DNA of 64,000 nucleotides from Chlorobaculum tepidum TLS (GCF_000006985.1 NC_002932.3:1833292-1897291), one strand, 5' to 3'. Positions 21,659 through 30,970 are shown, counted from the first letter of the stretch. The notes: generated by a model not told the origin, from the letters alone. Program-made: numbers and translations.

Positions 21659-22357
21659 ATGAGCAGCCCATCATTCAACGTCGAGGAACACAAAAAGATG
21701 CTTCAGTCCTATTTCAATGGCCAGGGCTTCCAGCGCTGGGCATCGATTTACGGCGACGACAAGCTCTCCACCGTCCGCTCCACCGTGCGGCAGGGCCACG
21801 CGGTCATGATGGACAAGGCGTTTGAATGGCTCCAGAAAACCGGCCTGCCCAAAGGCTCGAAAATTCTCGATGCCGGATGCGGCACCGGCCTGTTCACCAT
21901 CCGCCTCGCCAAAAGCGGCTACCGCGTCAAGGCAGCGGACATCGCCGAGCAGATGGTCAACAAAACCCGCGAGGATGCCGAAAAAGCCGGCGTGGCGGGT
22001 AACGTCGAGTTTGAAGTGAATTCCATCGAGTCGGTGTCGGGCACATTTGACGCCGTCGTCTGTTTTGACGTCCTGATCCACTACCCGGCGGAAGGATTTG
22101 CCCATGCATTCAGCAACCTGGCGGGCCTCACCAAAGGACCAATCATCTTCACCTACGCCCCGTTCAACAACATCCTCGCCTTCCAGCACTGGATCGGCGG
22201 CTTCTTCCCGAAAAAAGAGCGCCGCACCACCATCCAGATGATCAAGGACAAGGAGATGCAGCGGGTGCTCAGTGAACTCGGCCTCAAGATCGTCAGCCAG
22301 CAAAAGATAAGCTTCGGCTTTTACCACACGATGCTGATGCACGTGGCTCGCCGCTGA
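21659..22357 (+). CDS. bchM: Mg-protoporphyrin IX O-methyltransferase
   Basis: SAM-dependent methyltransferase that esterifies the 13-propionate of Mg-protoporphyrin IX; 232 aa, the normal length. SAM-binding motif [14 protein letters not shown] is at about 62-75, and the motif [11 protein letters not shown] near 132. It sits between bchH (43 bp upstream) and bchE (164 bp downstream). Confidence 0.95.
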   Translation: MSSPSFNVEEHKKMLQSYFNGQGFQRWASIYGDDKLSTVRSTVRQGHAVMMDKAFEWLQKTGLPKGSKILDAGCGTGLFTIRLAKSGYRVKAADIAEQMVNKTREDAEKAGVAGNVEFEVNSIESVSGTFDAVVCFDVLIHYPAEGFAHAFSNLAGLTKGPIIFTYAPFNNILAFQHWIGGFFPKKERRTTIQMIKDKEMQRVLSELGLKIVSQQKISFGFYHTMLMHVARR

Positions 22358-22521
22358 ACGGCGCGGATGCTGAATTCTGGCTCAGGAATTTTAGGGAATA
22401 AGTTGTAAATTAAAAATTCAAGAATTTTTTACAGCGCACACAGCGTTGCATAACAAGCGTGTAACCACATGCCGATCCAGTCGAATTTGTACACAACAAT
22501 CTATCCGGAGGGTGGAAACAG

Positions 22522-24162
22522 ATGAAAATTCTGATGATTCAGCCGAATTATCACTCAGGCGGCGCCGAAATTGCAGGCAACTGGACGCCAAGCTGGGTTG
22601 CCTACATCGGCGGTGCGTTGAAGCAGGCTGGCTTCAATCAGGTAAAGTTTGTGGATGCAATGGCTGACGACCTGCCGGACGAGACCATTGAAGAGATCAT
22701 CCGCAAAAACCAGCCGGATGTGGTAATGACCACCAATATCACCCCGTCGATCTTCAAGGCGCAGGACATCATGAAGATCGCCAAGAAGGTCAACAAGAAT
22801 ATCCGCACCATCATGGGCGGCATTCACTCCACCTTCATGTACCCGCAGGTGCTCACCGAAGCCCCGGAGACCGATTACGTCGTTCGCGGCGAAGGCGAAG
22901 AGGTGACCGTCAACCTCATGAAGGCGATCGCGGCAGGGAACGACAAAGAGACACGCTCCGAAATCACCGGCATCGCCTATATCGATGAGAACGGTAAAGT
23001 ATTCGCGACGGCGGCCCACCCGGTCATCGAAGACCTCGACACCCTGTCACCGGACTGGAGCCTCTACGACTGGGACAAGTACATCTACACCCCTCTGAAC
23101 TGCCGTCTGGCCGTACCGAACTTCGCCAGAGGCTGCCCCTTCACCTGCACCTTCTGCTCGCAGTGGCAGTTCTGGCGCCGGTACCGCGCCCGCAGCCCGA
23201 AGAACTTCGTGGACGAAATCGAGATTCTGGTCAAGAAATACAAAGTAGGCTTCTTCATTCTCGCCGACGAAGAGCCGACCATTAACAAGCAGAAGTTCGT
23301 TTCGCTCTGCCAAGAACTGATCGACCGCAAGCTCGACGTCACTTGGGGCATCAACACCCGTGTGACCGACATCATGCGTGACGAAGACCTCCTGCCGTTC
23401 TACCGCAAGGCCGGCTTGGTGCACGTCTCTCTCGGCACCGAGGCCGCGAGCCAGATGAACCTGAACCGCTTCCGCAAGGAAACCACCATCGAAGAGAACA
23501 AGTACGCCATCAAGCTGCTCCAGAAAAACGGCATCGTAGCGGAAGCGCAGTTCGTGATGGGTCTCGAGCACGAAACTCCAGAGACCATCGAAGAGACCTA
23601 CCAGCTCTGCAAGGACTGGGATCCCGACATGGCCAACTGGACGATCTACACGCCGTGGCCCTTCTCCGACCTCTTCAAGGAGCTTGGCGACCGCGTCGAA
23701 GTGCGTGACTACTCTCGCTACAACTTCGTCTCGCCGATCATCAAGCCAGACAACATGGAACGCGAGGACGTGCTCAAGGGCGTGCTGAAATCGTACGGTC
23801 GCTTTTACGCTCGCAAGACCTTCTTCAGCTACCCGTGGATCAAGGATCCGTATGTGCGCAAGTACATGCTCGGCTGCCTAAAAGCGTTCGCGAAGACTAC
23901 GCTCACCAAGCGTTTCTACGACATCGACCGCGTCAAGACCAAGAACCGCAAGATCGAGATCGACCTCGGTTTCGACCAGTCGCGAATCCTGACGCAGGAA
24001 GAGGCGAAGAACCTGAAAGAGCGGAGGCCAGAAATGATCGCCGACATGAGCTTCGGTCTCAAGGAAGCCGGCTACCAGCGAGAGCACGACGAACACAACT
24101 GGGACGAGTTCGACGAATCAACGATCAGGGATCGTACATCCAGCACCGTCCGCAACTGCTGA
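22522..24162 (+). CDS. bchE: Anaerobic Mg-protoporphyrin monomethyl ester cyclase
   Basis: Radical-SAM, B12-dependent enzyme that forms the isocyclic ring E without oxygen; 546 aa. The N-terminal B12-binding-like domain covers about 1-165. The radical-SAM cluster motif is C-x3-C-x2-C at Cys205, Cys209 and Cys212 (GCPFTCTFCSQ). A ribosome site GGAGGG precedes the ATG by about 8 bases. It completes a contiguous run of the first three pathway steps and is followed by a terminator. Confidence 0.95.
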   Translation: MKILMIQPNYHSGGAEIAGNWTPSWVAYIGGALKQAGFNQVKFVDAMADDLPDETIEEIIRKNQPDVVMTTNITPSIFKAQDIMKIAKKVNKNIRTIMGGIHSTFMYPQVLTEAPETDYVVRGEGEEVTVNLMKAIAAGNDKETRSEITGIAYIDENGKVFATAAHPVIEDLDTLSPDWSLYDWDKYIYTPLNCRLAVPNFARGCPFTCTFCSQWQFWRRYRARSPKNFVDEIEILVKKYKVGFFILADEEPTINKQKFVSLCQELIDRKLDVTWGINTRVTDIMRDEDLLPFYRKAGLVHVSLGTEAASQMNLNRFRKETTIEENKYAIKLLQKNGIVAEAQFVMGLEHETPETIEETYQLCKDWDPDMANWTIYTPWPFSDLFKELGDRVEVRDYSRYNFVSPIIKPDNMEREDVLKGVLKSYGRFYARKTFFSYPWIKDPYVRKYMLGCLKAFAKTTLTKRFYDIDRVKTKNRKIEIDLGFDQSRILTQEEAKNLKERRPEMIADMSFGLKEAGYQREHDEHNWDEFDESTIRDRTSSTVRNC

Positions 24163-24180
24163 TCGTCAGCGACAACATCA

Positions 24181-24219
24181 ACAGAAAACCCTCCGAACTC
24201 CGGGGGGTTTCTGTTTTTC
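24181..24219 (+). terminator. Terminator after bchE
   Basis: Stem ACAGAAAACCC..CCG with CGG..GGGTTTCTGT around a 5-base loop, then a T-rich tract. Confidence 0.85.
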
Positions 24220-24333
24220 TGATTCTCCCCTCTCTCAATCATACCAGAACGAACAGGCGACAGAAAGAGATTTCATAGTGGCAAGGATATACTCAAGACC
24301 TTCACGACGTTTTTCAACAAACACTACCTGCTC

Positions 24334-24722
24334 ATGGAGATGCGACGGTTGGGAACGACGGATATGGAGCTCACGCCGGTCGGGTTCGGCTGCTGGGCTA
24401 TCGGAGGCGCGAACTGAGCTTATGGCTGGGGAGCGCAGAGCGACCGTGACGCCATCGAGGCGATTGAGAAAGCTGTGGAGCGTGGCATCAACTGGATCGA
24501 TACGGCGGCGGTGTACGGCCTCGGCCACGCCGAGGAGCTTGTAGGCAAAGCGCTGCGAGGTCTTTGCGAGAAGCCGCTGGTATTCACCAAGTGCGGGCTT
24601 GTGTGGGACGAGAACCGCGCCATCGGCGTCATCGTCTATTCGCCAATGCTTTCAGGAATGCTCACCGGCGCGATGACGCGCGAGCGGGCGCTGAACCTTC
24701 CTGCGGACGACTGGCAGCGCAA
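24334..24722 (+). pseudogene. Aldo/keto reductase, 5' fragment (gene split by cassette array)
   Basis: N-terminal part of an NADPH-dependent aldo/keto reductase (MEMRRLGTTDMELTPVGFGCWAIGG). It is broken in three ways. A TGA at 24415-24417 sits where the family has a Trp codon (GAN-stop-AYGWG). About 100 residues are missing between LVWDEN and RAIGVIVYSPM. The frame is then interrupted after WQR by the cassette array. The missing C-terminal part is at 33352-33607. Base composition matches the host chromosome. Confidence 0.9.
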
Positions 24723-24787
24723 CGCTTAAGCTCACCTGTCGTTATGGAGCGTAGCGGAATAGCGGTCAGGTGGAGCGCCTTGTTAGC
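24717..24787 (-). repeat. attC-like site 1 (after the disulfide reductase)
   Basis: Imperfect palindrome on the minus strand: GCTAAC core, then AAGGCGCTCCACCTGACCGC, a spacer, then GGTGAGCTTAAGCG and the crossover G^TTGCGC shared with the host junction. It is nearly identical to the site at 30901-30970 (about three differences over 65 bases). It starts right at the stop of the reductase gene, as expected for a cassette. Confidence 0.85.
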
Positions 24788-26186
24788 TTTTACTGAGCAT
24801 CTTTTGGGCCAATATGCCAAATGCTTCCGTCAGAGTAGGGTGCGGATGTATTGTTTCGGCGACATTTTTGAGAATTAATCGATTTGCTATAATCAATGAG
24901 GCTTCTCCTGCCAACGATGATGCGTTATTCATGCAAATGTGGACGCCTATAATTTCCGAGTTTTTTTTGTTGACCACATACTTCAGATAGCCAAAAGGCG
25001 AATTCATAACTTGAGCAGCTGCGTCAATTTTGTAATCATACACACCGGTAATAATATCATACCCTTCTTGAACGGCCTGAGCCTCTGTAAACCCTGCTGC
25101 AACAATCTCCGGCTCAGAGAATAGTACCCAGGTGTTTTTGGAAAAATCGACTTTCTGATTATTTCCCGCTGAAATATTTGCTGATGCTATATGAGCTTCA
25201 TAGGTGGCAGTATGAGCAAATTTCGGCCCATGAGTGACATCGCCTGTAGCATAAATACCCTTCACGGAAGTTTCAAGATATTCATCAACGATGATCCCTT
25301 TTCGGTCGTATTTTATATCAGTCGAATCTAAATTGAGAGATTCAATATTCGGTACTTTTCCTGTAACTACAAGCACATCCTCGAAATTTTCTTTGTGCTC
25401 AGAGCCATTTGCATCTGTGAATGTCACATCAAAATGCCCATCGGACTTATTGATTTCCTGCACTTGGGATGAGGTGTAAATGTTGACTCCTAAGCTAGAA
25501 AGCTGATTGCTAATGATTGAGACAAACTCTGTCTCAACAACGCCATACAGAATGCTATCAAGCAGTTCAATGATTGTGCATTTCGTGCCTAACTTGGTAA
25601 GCATTTGAGCCAATTCAATACCGATTGGCCCCCCTCCGATAATAAGTAGTGATTCGGGAAGTTTATCTTGCGAAAAAAGTACTTCGCTTGTCAACACATC
25701 TTGAACACCATTGCCCTTGAAGGGAGGTATGAAAGAGTGAGACCCCGTGGCTATAATGGCCTTATTGAAGGTATATTTTTCTTTTCGTCCGGTATCTTTT
25801 TCGTTGATAACCAATTCATTATTAGAAACAAATTTGGCATGACCAGCAACAAACCTTAGATTTGACAAATGCTTTAACATTTGCATCGCTGCACCAGATC
25901 GTTGACTGAGAATGGTCTGCATTTTACGCATAATCTCATTCCACGCCGCTTCTCTGTCCTCTGGTGACAGAGCCTCCTGAGCAGAGTATTTGAGCTTAAC
26001 AGCATACTCATCCGCCCAATGCCGGATAATCTTGGACGGAATGCAACCGACAAACAAACATGCACCTCCAAGTTTTCCAGATTCTTCAACAAGTAAAACG
26101 GTTTTGCCTTGAGAAGCTAACTGCATAGCGGCCGGGGTTCCACCAGGGCCACCTCCAATTATGATAACATCGAATTTAGTGCTCAT
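24783..26186 (-). CDS. Dihydrolipoamide dehydrogenase-like flavin disulfide reductase (cassette gene)
   Basis: Class I pyridine nucleotide-disulfide oxidoreductase of 467 aa. The FAD motif IIIGGGPGGTPAA is at about 9-21. The redox-active pair is in GGACLFVGCIPSK, about 40-52. The NAD domain has IIGGGPIGIELA near 178. The dimerisation domain ends with HPHPTLTE, carrying the catalytic His-Glu pair. It resembles dihydrolipoamide dehydrogenase and mercuric-reductase relatives, but it has no N-terminal metal-binding domain and the C-terminal Cys pair of MerA is absent. A good ribosome site AAGGAGA lies within the cassette, 31 bases after the cassette edge. The substrate is unknown. Confidence 0.88.
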   Translation of the reverse strand: MSTKFDVIIIGGGPGGTPAAMQLASQGKTVLLVEESGKLGGACLFVGCIPSKIIRHWADEYAVKLKYSAQEALSPEDREAAWNEIMRKMQTILSQRSGAAMQMLKHLSNLRFVAGHAKFVSNNELVINEKDTGRKEKYTFNKAIIATGSHSFIPPFKGNGVQDVLTSEVLFSQDKLPESLLIIGGGPIGIELAQMLTKLGTKCTIIELLDSILYGVVETEFVSIISNQLSSLGVNIYTSSQVQEINKSDGHFDVTFTDANGSEHKENFEDVLVVTGKVPNIESLNLDSTDIKYDRKGIIVDEYLETSVKGIYATGDVTHGPKFAHTATYEAHIASANISAGNNQKVDFSKNTWVLFSEPEIVAAGFTEAQAVQEGYDIITGVYDYKIDAAAQVMNSPFGYLKYVVNKKNSEIIGVHICMNNASSLAGEASLIIANRLILKNVAETIHPHPTLTEAFGILAQKMLSKS

Positions 26187-26210
26187 AATAAGTCTCCTTT
26201 GAATAGTAAA

Positions 26211-26354
26211 AGCTAACGTTTGACAATATGAAACGGCTGGTTTTTTAGGCTACGTTCTTGTCCACCGATAAGAAAGTTGGCGCGAGAACCAAACCATCGC
26301 AAACCACTGAACCCTAACTGTTTTATATTGTGTGTTGTGTGCTTGGCGTTATTA
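26211..26354 (-). repeat. Probable degenerate attC-like site 2 (after enolase)
   Basis: Between the enolase stop and the next cassette. The minus strand runs from AATAACGCC through ACACAATATAAAAC to GTTTCATATTGTCAAACGTTAGCT. The arms pair imperfectly, and the right core GTTAGCT is good while the left one is degenerate. It is longer (about 144 bp) than the other sites. Confidence 0.5.
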
Positions 26355-26364
26355 ATTTCAGTTT

Positions 26365-27648
26365 TTATTTTGCATTTTTAAAGGCTTTCAATCCTGCAAA
26401 TTGAGCTGATTTACCCAATTCATTTTCAATCCGCATAAGTTGATTGAATTTTTCTATTCTTTCTCCTCGACAACCACTACCACTCTTAAGATGTCCAGCA
26501 TTAATTCCTACTGTCAAATCGGCAATAAAACTATCAACCGTTTCTCCACTCCGATGGGAAACAAAACAATTATATGAATTTTTATATGCAAGTTCAATCG
26601 TTTCTAAAGTCTCTGTCACAGTACCTATTTGATTCAATTTTATCAGGATAGAATTTGCAACGCCTTTATTTATACCATTTAATAAAATTGATTTATTAGT
26701 ACAGAACAAATCATCGCCAACAATCTCGATTTTGTTTCCGATTACATCTGTAAGATTTTTCCAACCTTCCCAGTCATTTTCAGCCATTCCATCTTCTAGT
26801 AATACAATTGGGTATTGATTTACCCAGCTTTCCCACAATTTCACCATTTCATCACTGGAAACCAATTTCTGAGTACTTTTAAAGAATTTGTATTTCCCAT
26901 TTTCCCACATTTCACTTGAAGCCGGGTCAAGACAAATACTAACATCTACACTTGGCTTATAACCAGCTTTAGTAATCCCTTCTAATATCATTTCAACGGC
27001 TTGTTCATTGGATTTTAAGTCTGGAGCAAAACCGCCTTCATCTCCAACGCCAGTGCTTAATCCTTTTAACTTTAATACAGCTTTCAAGGCGTGAAAAACT
27101 TCTTCGCCCATACGGATTGATTCTCTAAACGATGGAGCGTTATGTGGAGCAATCATAAATTCCTGAAAGTCTATTGTATTGTCTGCATGTTTACCTCCAT
27201 TGATGACATTCATACAGGGAACAGGCATAATGTGAGCATTACTGCCGCCTAAATATTGATATAGCGGAGTACGTGAACTTTGCGCTTTTGCACGGGCAAA
27301 AGCCATTGAAACACCAAGTATCGCATTAGCCCCTAGTTTAGATTTGTTATTAGTTTCGTCAAGTTCAATAAGAAAATAGTCCAATTCTCGTTGATTGGTA
27401 AAGTGTTTATTCTCAATGGCTTTTGCAATGGCTGAATTAACATTCTCGACAGCTTTTAAAACACCTTTACCGCCATAGCGCTTTTTGTCGCCATCTCTAA
27501 GTTCTGTTGCTTCTCTTTCTCCCGTTGATGCTCCACTTGGAACCATTGCACGAGAAATAGTACCGTCTTCAAGTTTTAAATTCACTTCAACGGTTGGGTT
27601 TCCTCTCGAATCGAGAATCTCGATAGCATTAACATTTTGAATTTTCAT
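26365..27648 (-). CDS. eno: Enolase (cassette gene)
   Basis: Phosphopyruvate hydratase, 427 aa, full length; converts 2-phosphoglycerate to phosphoenolpyruvate. Visible motifs are [20 protein letters not shown], the catalytic Glu region EGGF-like [38 protein letters not shown] and SHRSGET, so metal ligands and catalytic Lys/His appear intact. The sequence is markedly AT-rich against the surrounding chromosome. AUGGAGGAAA-type ribosome site precedes the ATG. It lies inside the cassette array, with a 27-bp tandem duplication and an insertion sequence upstream. It is probably an additional, acquired copy, since the chromosomal enolase is not expected here; that cannot be checked in this window. 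Confidence 0.95.
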
Positions 27649-27680
27649 AACTTATTTCCTCCATTTTTTTAAAAAAAATT

Positions 27681-27734
27681 TTCAATCAATTTACAAAAAT
27701 TAAGATGTTCAATCAATTTACAAAAATTAAGATG
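27681..27734. repeat. 27-bp perfect tandem duplication upstream of enolase
   Basis: Two adjacent identical copies (27681-27707 and 27708-27734) beginning TTCAATCAATTTACAAAA. They lie 33-86 bp upstream of the enolase start, in its likely promoter or leader. Confidence 0.9.
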
Positions 27735-27836
27735 ATGATGCGTATGTTTCTTCACCTTGCACACAATGTTTAACTCACTGGCTTGTCCATGTGTAGTGGC
27801 TTGTTGATATGCCCCTGGAAAGTGGGGGTGGTATAA

Positions 27837-29114
27837 GGCCACCTCTAAAAAGTCGGCAATAATATAAAGCGTTGAAATATATTGACGTAGCTGCGATATA
27901 AGTCTTGAAATATCCGTATGTTGACGTAGTACCTATCAACCCGACTGCGCTGCTATGAAAAACATCAACCCGCCTGGCTTTTTTGATGAGCATTTTCTGC
28001 TCGAACGCCTCACCAAACTCAAGGATCCGCTCGTCAAACTTGAAGCGCATATCGACTGGCAACTTTTTGCTCCCATTCTCGAAGTAGCTTTCAGCAAGCC
28101 AGCCAATCGCAAGAACATGGGTCGCCCACCGTTCGACCGGTTGATGATGTTCAAACTCCTCATTCTCCAGAGCCTGTACAACCTTTCCGACGACCAGATG
28201 GAGTACCAGATCACCGACCGTTTGAGCTTCAAGCGATTCCTTGGCCTGAAAGCGAGCGACAAGGTTCCGGACAGCAAAACCATCTGGAAATTCCGGGAAA
28301 CCCTTATTCAGGAAGAACTTATCGAGGCGTTGTTTTTCCGCTTCAATCAGGCGCTCGATGAGCAGTGTATCTTTGCTCGAAACGGACAACTGGTCGATGC
28401 CAGCATTGTCGAGGTGCCGCGCCAGCGCAACAGCCGCGACCAAAACGCTCAGATCAAGCAGGGCCAGACGCCGGAAGCCTGGAAACAGAAGCCCAACAAG
28501 CTGCGCCAGAAAGATGTCGATGCCCGGTGGTTGAAGAAAACCATGTCAAGGTCGATAAAGGCACCAAACTCATCAACAACTGGATGGTAACGCCCGCCTG
28601 CAAGCACGATTCCCAAGAGCTGGAAGCGCTGCTCGAAAAACAAGATATGGGCCAGCCGCTGTACGGCGACAGCGCCTATGTCGGACAGCAAGCTATTATC
28701 GACGAGTGTGAAATGACCAATGAAGTCCACGAAAAAGGAACGAAAGGCCATCCGCTGACCGAAGAGCAAAAAGCCTCGAATCGGGTGAAATCAAAGAGCC
28801 GTGCGCGAGTCGAGCATGTGTTTGGCTTCATGACCAACTCGATGAAAGCGATGTATGTCAGAACGATCGGCTCTGTGCGGGCCGTTGCAAAGATCGGTCT
28901 GACGAACCTGACCCTACAACCTGATGCGCTGCACGCAGCTCAACAAAAAAGTGCACAACGTCTTTCTCTGGGGATAACTACGCCCTGTCGCGGCTGAAAA
29001 GCTGTTTACAGGGACAATACTGTCAATAAATAACTGCTTTGCAGGGCAGAATGGCCCTGTTTCGTTGAAATACAAAACCGGGAATATTTCAGATCACCCT
29101 TTTTAGAGGTGCCC
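27837..29114 (+). mobile_element. IS5-type insertion sequence, inactive
   Basis: 1278-bp element bounded by 16-bp inverted repeats GGCCACCTCTAAAAAG (27837-27852) and the complement of GGGCACCTCTAAAAAG (29099-29114), with one mismatch. It is flanked by a 4-bp direct repeat ATAA (27833-27836 and 29115-29118). It sits within the leader of the enolase cassette. Its only gene is a frameshifted transposase. Confidence 0.88.
27955..28977 (+). pseudogene. IS5-family transposase with two frameshifts
   Basis: DDE transposase of the IS5 type: FDRLMMFKLLILQSLYNLSD, the first catalytic Asp in QLVDASIVEVPRQRNSRD, and DSAYVGQ and the HxxGF-like HVFGF region downstream. The frame breaks near 28545, where the usual Gly/Tyr-rich stretch before KNHVKVD is deleted, and again near 28912 (one extra C). 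Read through in the corrected frame it ends VHNVFLWG at TAA 28975-28977. It cannot make a full transposase. Confidence 0.88.
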
Positions 29115-29159
29115 ATAATTCTCCTTTGACTGCGGCGAAGCCTTGCTTCGCTCTGTCCG

Positions 29160-29231
29160 TCATAACGAGCAAGCTGTGCGGCGCAAACTACGCTCCGCTT
29201 CGTTTGCGCCCAAACAAGCGCCTTGTTATGC
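29160..29231 (-). repeat. attC-like site 3 (after the CDF transporter)
   Basis: Outer cores CATAAC/GTTATG enclose GAGCAAGC and GCGCCTT arms and a perfect inner stem GCGCAAAC/GTTTGCGC. About 72 bp. The next cassette begins TTATGACGG on the minus strand. Confidence 0.8.
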
Positions 29232-29507
29232 GCTGTGTTCACGGAGTACCTGAGCATGCGTGCCACCTTTCCAGCCAGTATTTGATATTTTTACGAAATC
29301 TGTATGTTTGCAGTTTTCTCAATATAACTTAAACACCAAAGTGAACCCATGTTTAGTTTTTTTCTTAAAATTTAAGTTTTACGGGTTATCTGGTGTTTCT
29401 TCTCTCACTCCATACTCCAAAATACGCATAATATATTTATCAAGGCAATTGAGGGAAAAAAGTAAAAAACTATTTTTAGTAGGTTCTAAACTAGCAAAAT
29501 ATATTTT
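29232..29507. other. Non-coding part of the CDF cassette
   Basis: About 275 AT-rich bases between the transporter stop and its attC-like site. No gene or clear structure seen. Confidence 0.4.
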
Positions 29508-30674
29508 TCATGTTTCATCATTTTTTTCTTTTTTGACTTCAATGTTCAATGCCTCAAACAACGTCAGTATATTCTCATCTAATTCTGCATTACCCATGAC
29601 AATCGTGTCTGTATGGATAGAAAGCAGATAGGCAACCAGCCTGAAAGCCTTGCCTTTGGGTGCTATAACTGCGGAATTTTTGACAAATTCCTTGCTGATT
29701 TGCTTATTATCTGCTTCAATATGCGTGATCTCCAACCATGCCGTTTGACCGAAGTGTATGCTCAGGTGTTTTTTGTCTTTATCCAGAAGCCTGACAACAG
29801 TCCTGTAGGGTGGATGATCGGGCTCATAATGGATGGTCACCGCTTCGAGTGTGTTTATCTCTTCATGCAACCTGTTGACCACTTCATCAATGCTTTTGTG
29901 TGCTTTTGCCGTAGCGACTTCTGCAATACTCAACTCGATATCGGCAAAATAGACGCTGCCCGATTTTCGTACATTTAATCGTTTGATATTAGTAATATCC
30001 GGCTCTGCCATGACGATGTTACGGATGGTATCGTTCATCTCTATGTCGGCTGCATCAAGCAAGGAAAGCAATCCCTCTTTTAGTACATCATAAGCGCCCT
30101 TTAGAATCATCAGTACAATGATGATCACCGAGACTTCCTGAGCATATGGGACCTTGTAATGATGGGCTACCAGACCGATGACGACGATCATCCCCGCTCC
30201 GATGTCTCCCAGCCAGTTTACCGCATCAGCTTTGACACCAGGCGATCCGAGCCGTTGTGCTGCTTTGAGCTCGAAAAAGTAGAAAGTGTACTGTATAAAG
30301 ACAATCGCCAAAATGAAGCCAATCGTGGTCCAGATTGCTTCTGGAGTTTTGATACCTGCTTCAAAAAAGACCGAATGGATGATCTCATACCCTGCGTAGA
30401 GTATCCCCAAACCACCAAGGACTGCCGCCATATCTTCAAGTTTGTGCAAACCGTAGGGGAAGCGCTCGGATTTATGAGCGGCAAAAAAAAGCGCAAGGAA
30501 GATGAGCAGCGCCCCGAACACATCGGAGATGGAGTGTATACCGTCCGCGACAACGAGTGTGGAACCCATCATCCATCCCCATCCCAGTTTGGCCACTGCC
30601 AGCGTAGCATTGAGCAGTGTGGAAAAAAAGAGCCAGCGCTGTTTCTCGTCGGTTCTGCGTATATGGATGATCAT
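29508..30674 (-). CDS. Cation diffusion facilitator fused to a NifX/FeMo-Co-like domain (cassette gene)
   Basis: Metal-cation/proton antiporter of the CDF family, 388 aa from the ATG chosen; a GTG four codons upstream is the alternative. About 15-210 is the six-helix membrane domain with the metal-site residues in VADGIHSISDV (HxxxD type) and NWLGDIGA (the second site). A cytoplasmic ferredoxin-like CDF domain follows to about 285. The last 100 residues resemble the NifX/NifY-type dinitrogenase iron-molybdenum cofactor fold (LSIHFGQTAWLEITHIEAD...VMGNAELDEN). Such CDF-NifX fusions exist in a minority of bacteria. The transported metal cannot be told; Fe, Zn or Co are possible. Confidence 0.85.
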   Translation of the reverse strand: MIIHIRRTDEKQRWLFFSTLLNATLAVAKLGWGWMMGSTLVVADGIHSISDVFGALLIFLALFFAAHKSERFPYGLHKLEDMAAVLGGLGILYAGYEIIHSVFFEAGIKTPEAIWTTIGFILAIVFIQYTFYFFELKAAQRLGSPGVKADAVNWLGDIGAGMIVVIGLVAHHYKVPYAQEVSVIIIVLMILKGAYDVLKEGLLSLLDAADIEMNDTIRNIVMAEPDITNIKRLNVRKSGSVYFADIELSIAEVATAKAHKSIDEVVNRLHEEINTLEAVTIHYEPDHPPYRTVVRLLDKDKKHLSIHFGQTAWLEITHIEADNKQISKEFVKNSAVIAPKGKAFRLVAYLLSIHTDTIVMGNAELDENILTLFEALNIEVKKEKNDET

Positions 30675-30900
30675 TTTCTTTTCCACTTTATTTTAGGCAT
30701 CCTTTCATGGCGGCCTCTGAGCCGTGATATGGCTTGCCATTATTAAATTTAAAGGCTGTCCATCTGAGTGCTGTGGGCACAAGATATTGCGACGTCATCT
30801 AAGGAATGCGCTCTTTTGTTCACCACCAATAGGGATTACAGCATTTACATGGATACCCCTTTTTAAATTTTGCCATTTATACATTTCTCATTTGTTTGCA

Positions 30901-30970
30901 CATAACGCTTAAGCTCACCTGCCGTTATGGAACGTAGCAGAATAGCGGTCAGGTGGAGCGCCTTGTTAGC
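30901..30970 (-). repeat. attC-like site 4 (after the permease)
   Basis: Palindrome CATAACGCTTAAGCTCACC ... GGTGGAGCGCCTTGTTAGC, 70 bp. Nearly the same sequence as site 1, pointing to one source array. It begins 11 bp after the permease stop. Confidence 0.88.

Noticed and set aside
24783-26186. Mercuric reductase for the cassette flavoprotein
   Set aside because: It lacks the N-terminal metal-binding domain and the C-terminal cysteine pair; the C-terminus is of the dihydrolipoamide dehydrogenase type.
27757-27815. Possible extra attC site between enolase and the insertion sequence
   Set aside because: GTTTAAC and CTTGTTGAT resemble cores, but the inner arms do not pair and no gene end is next to it.
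27775-28443. Minus-strand frame across the insertion sequence
   Set aside because: It is antisense to the transposase and crosses the element's end.
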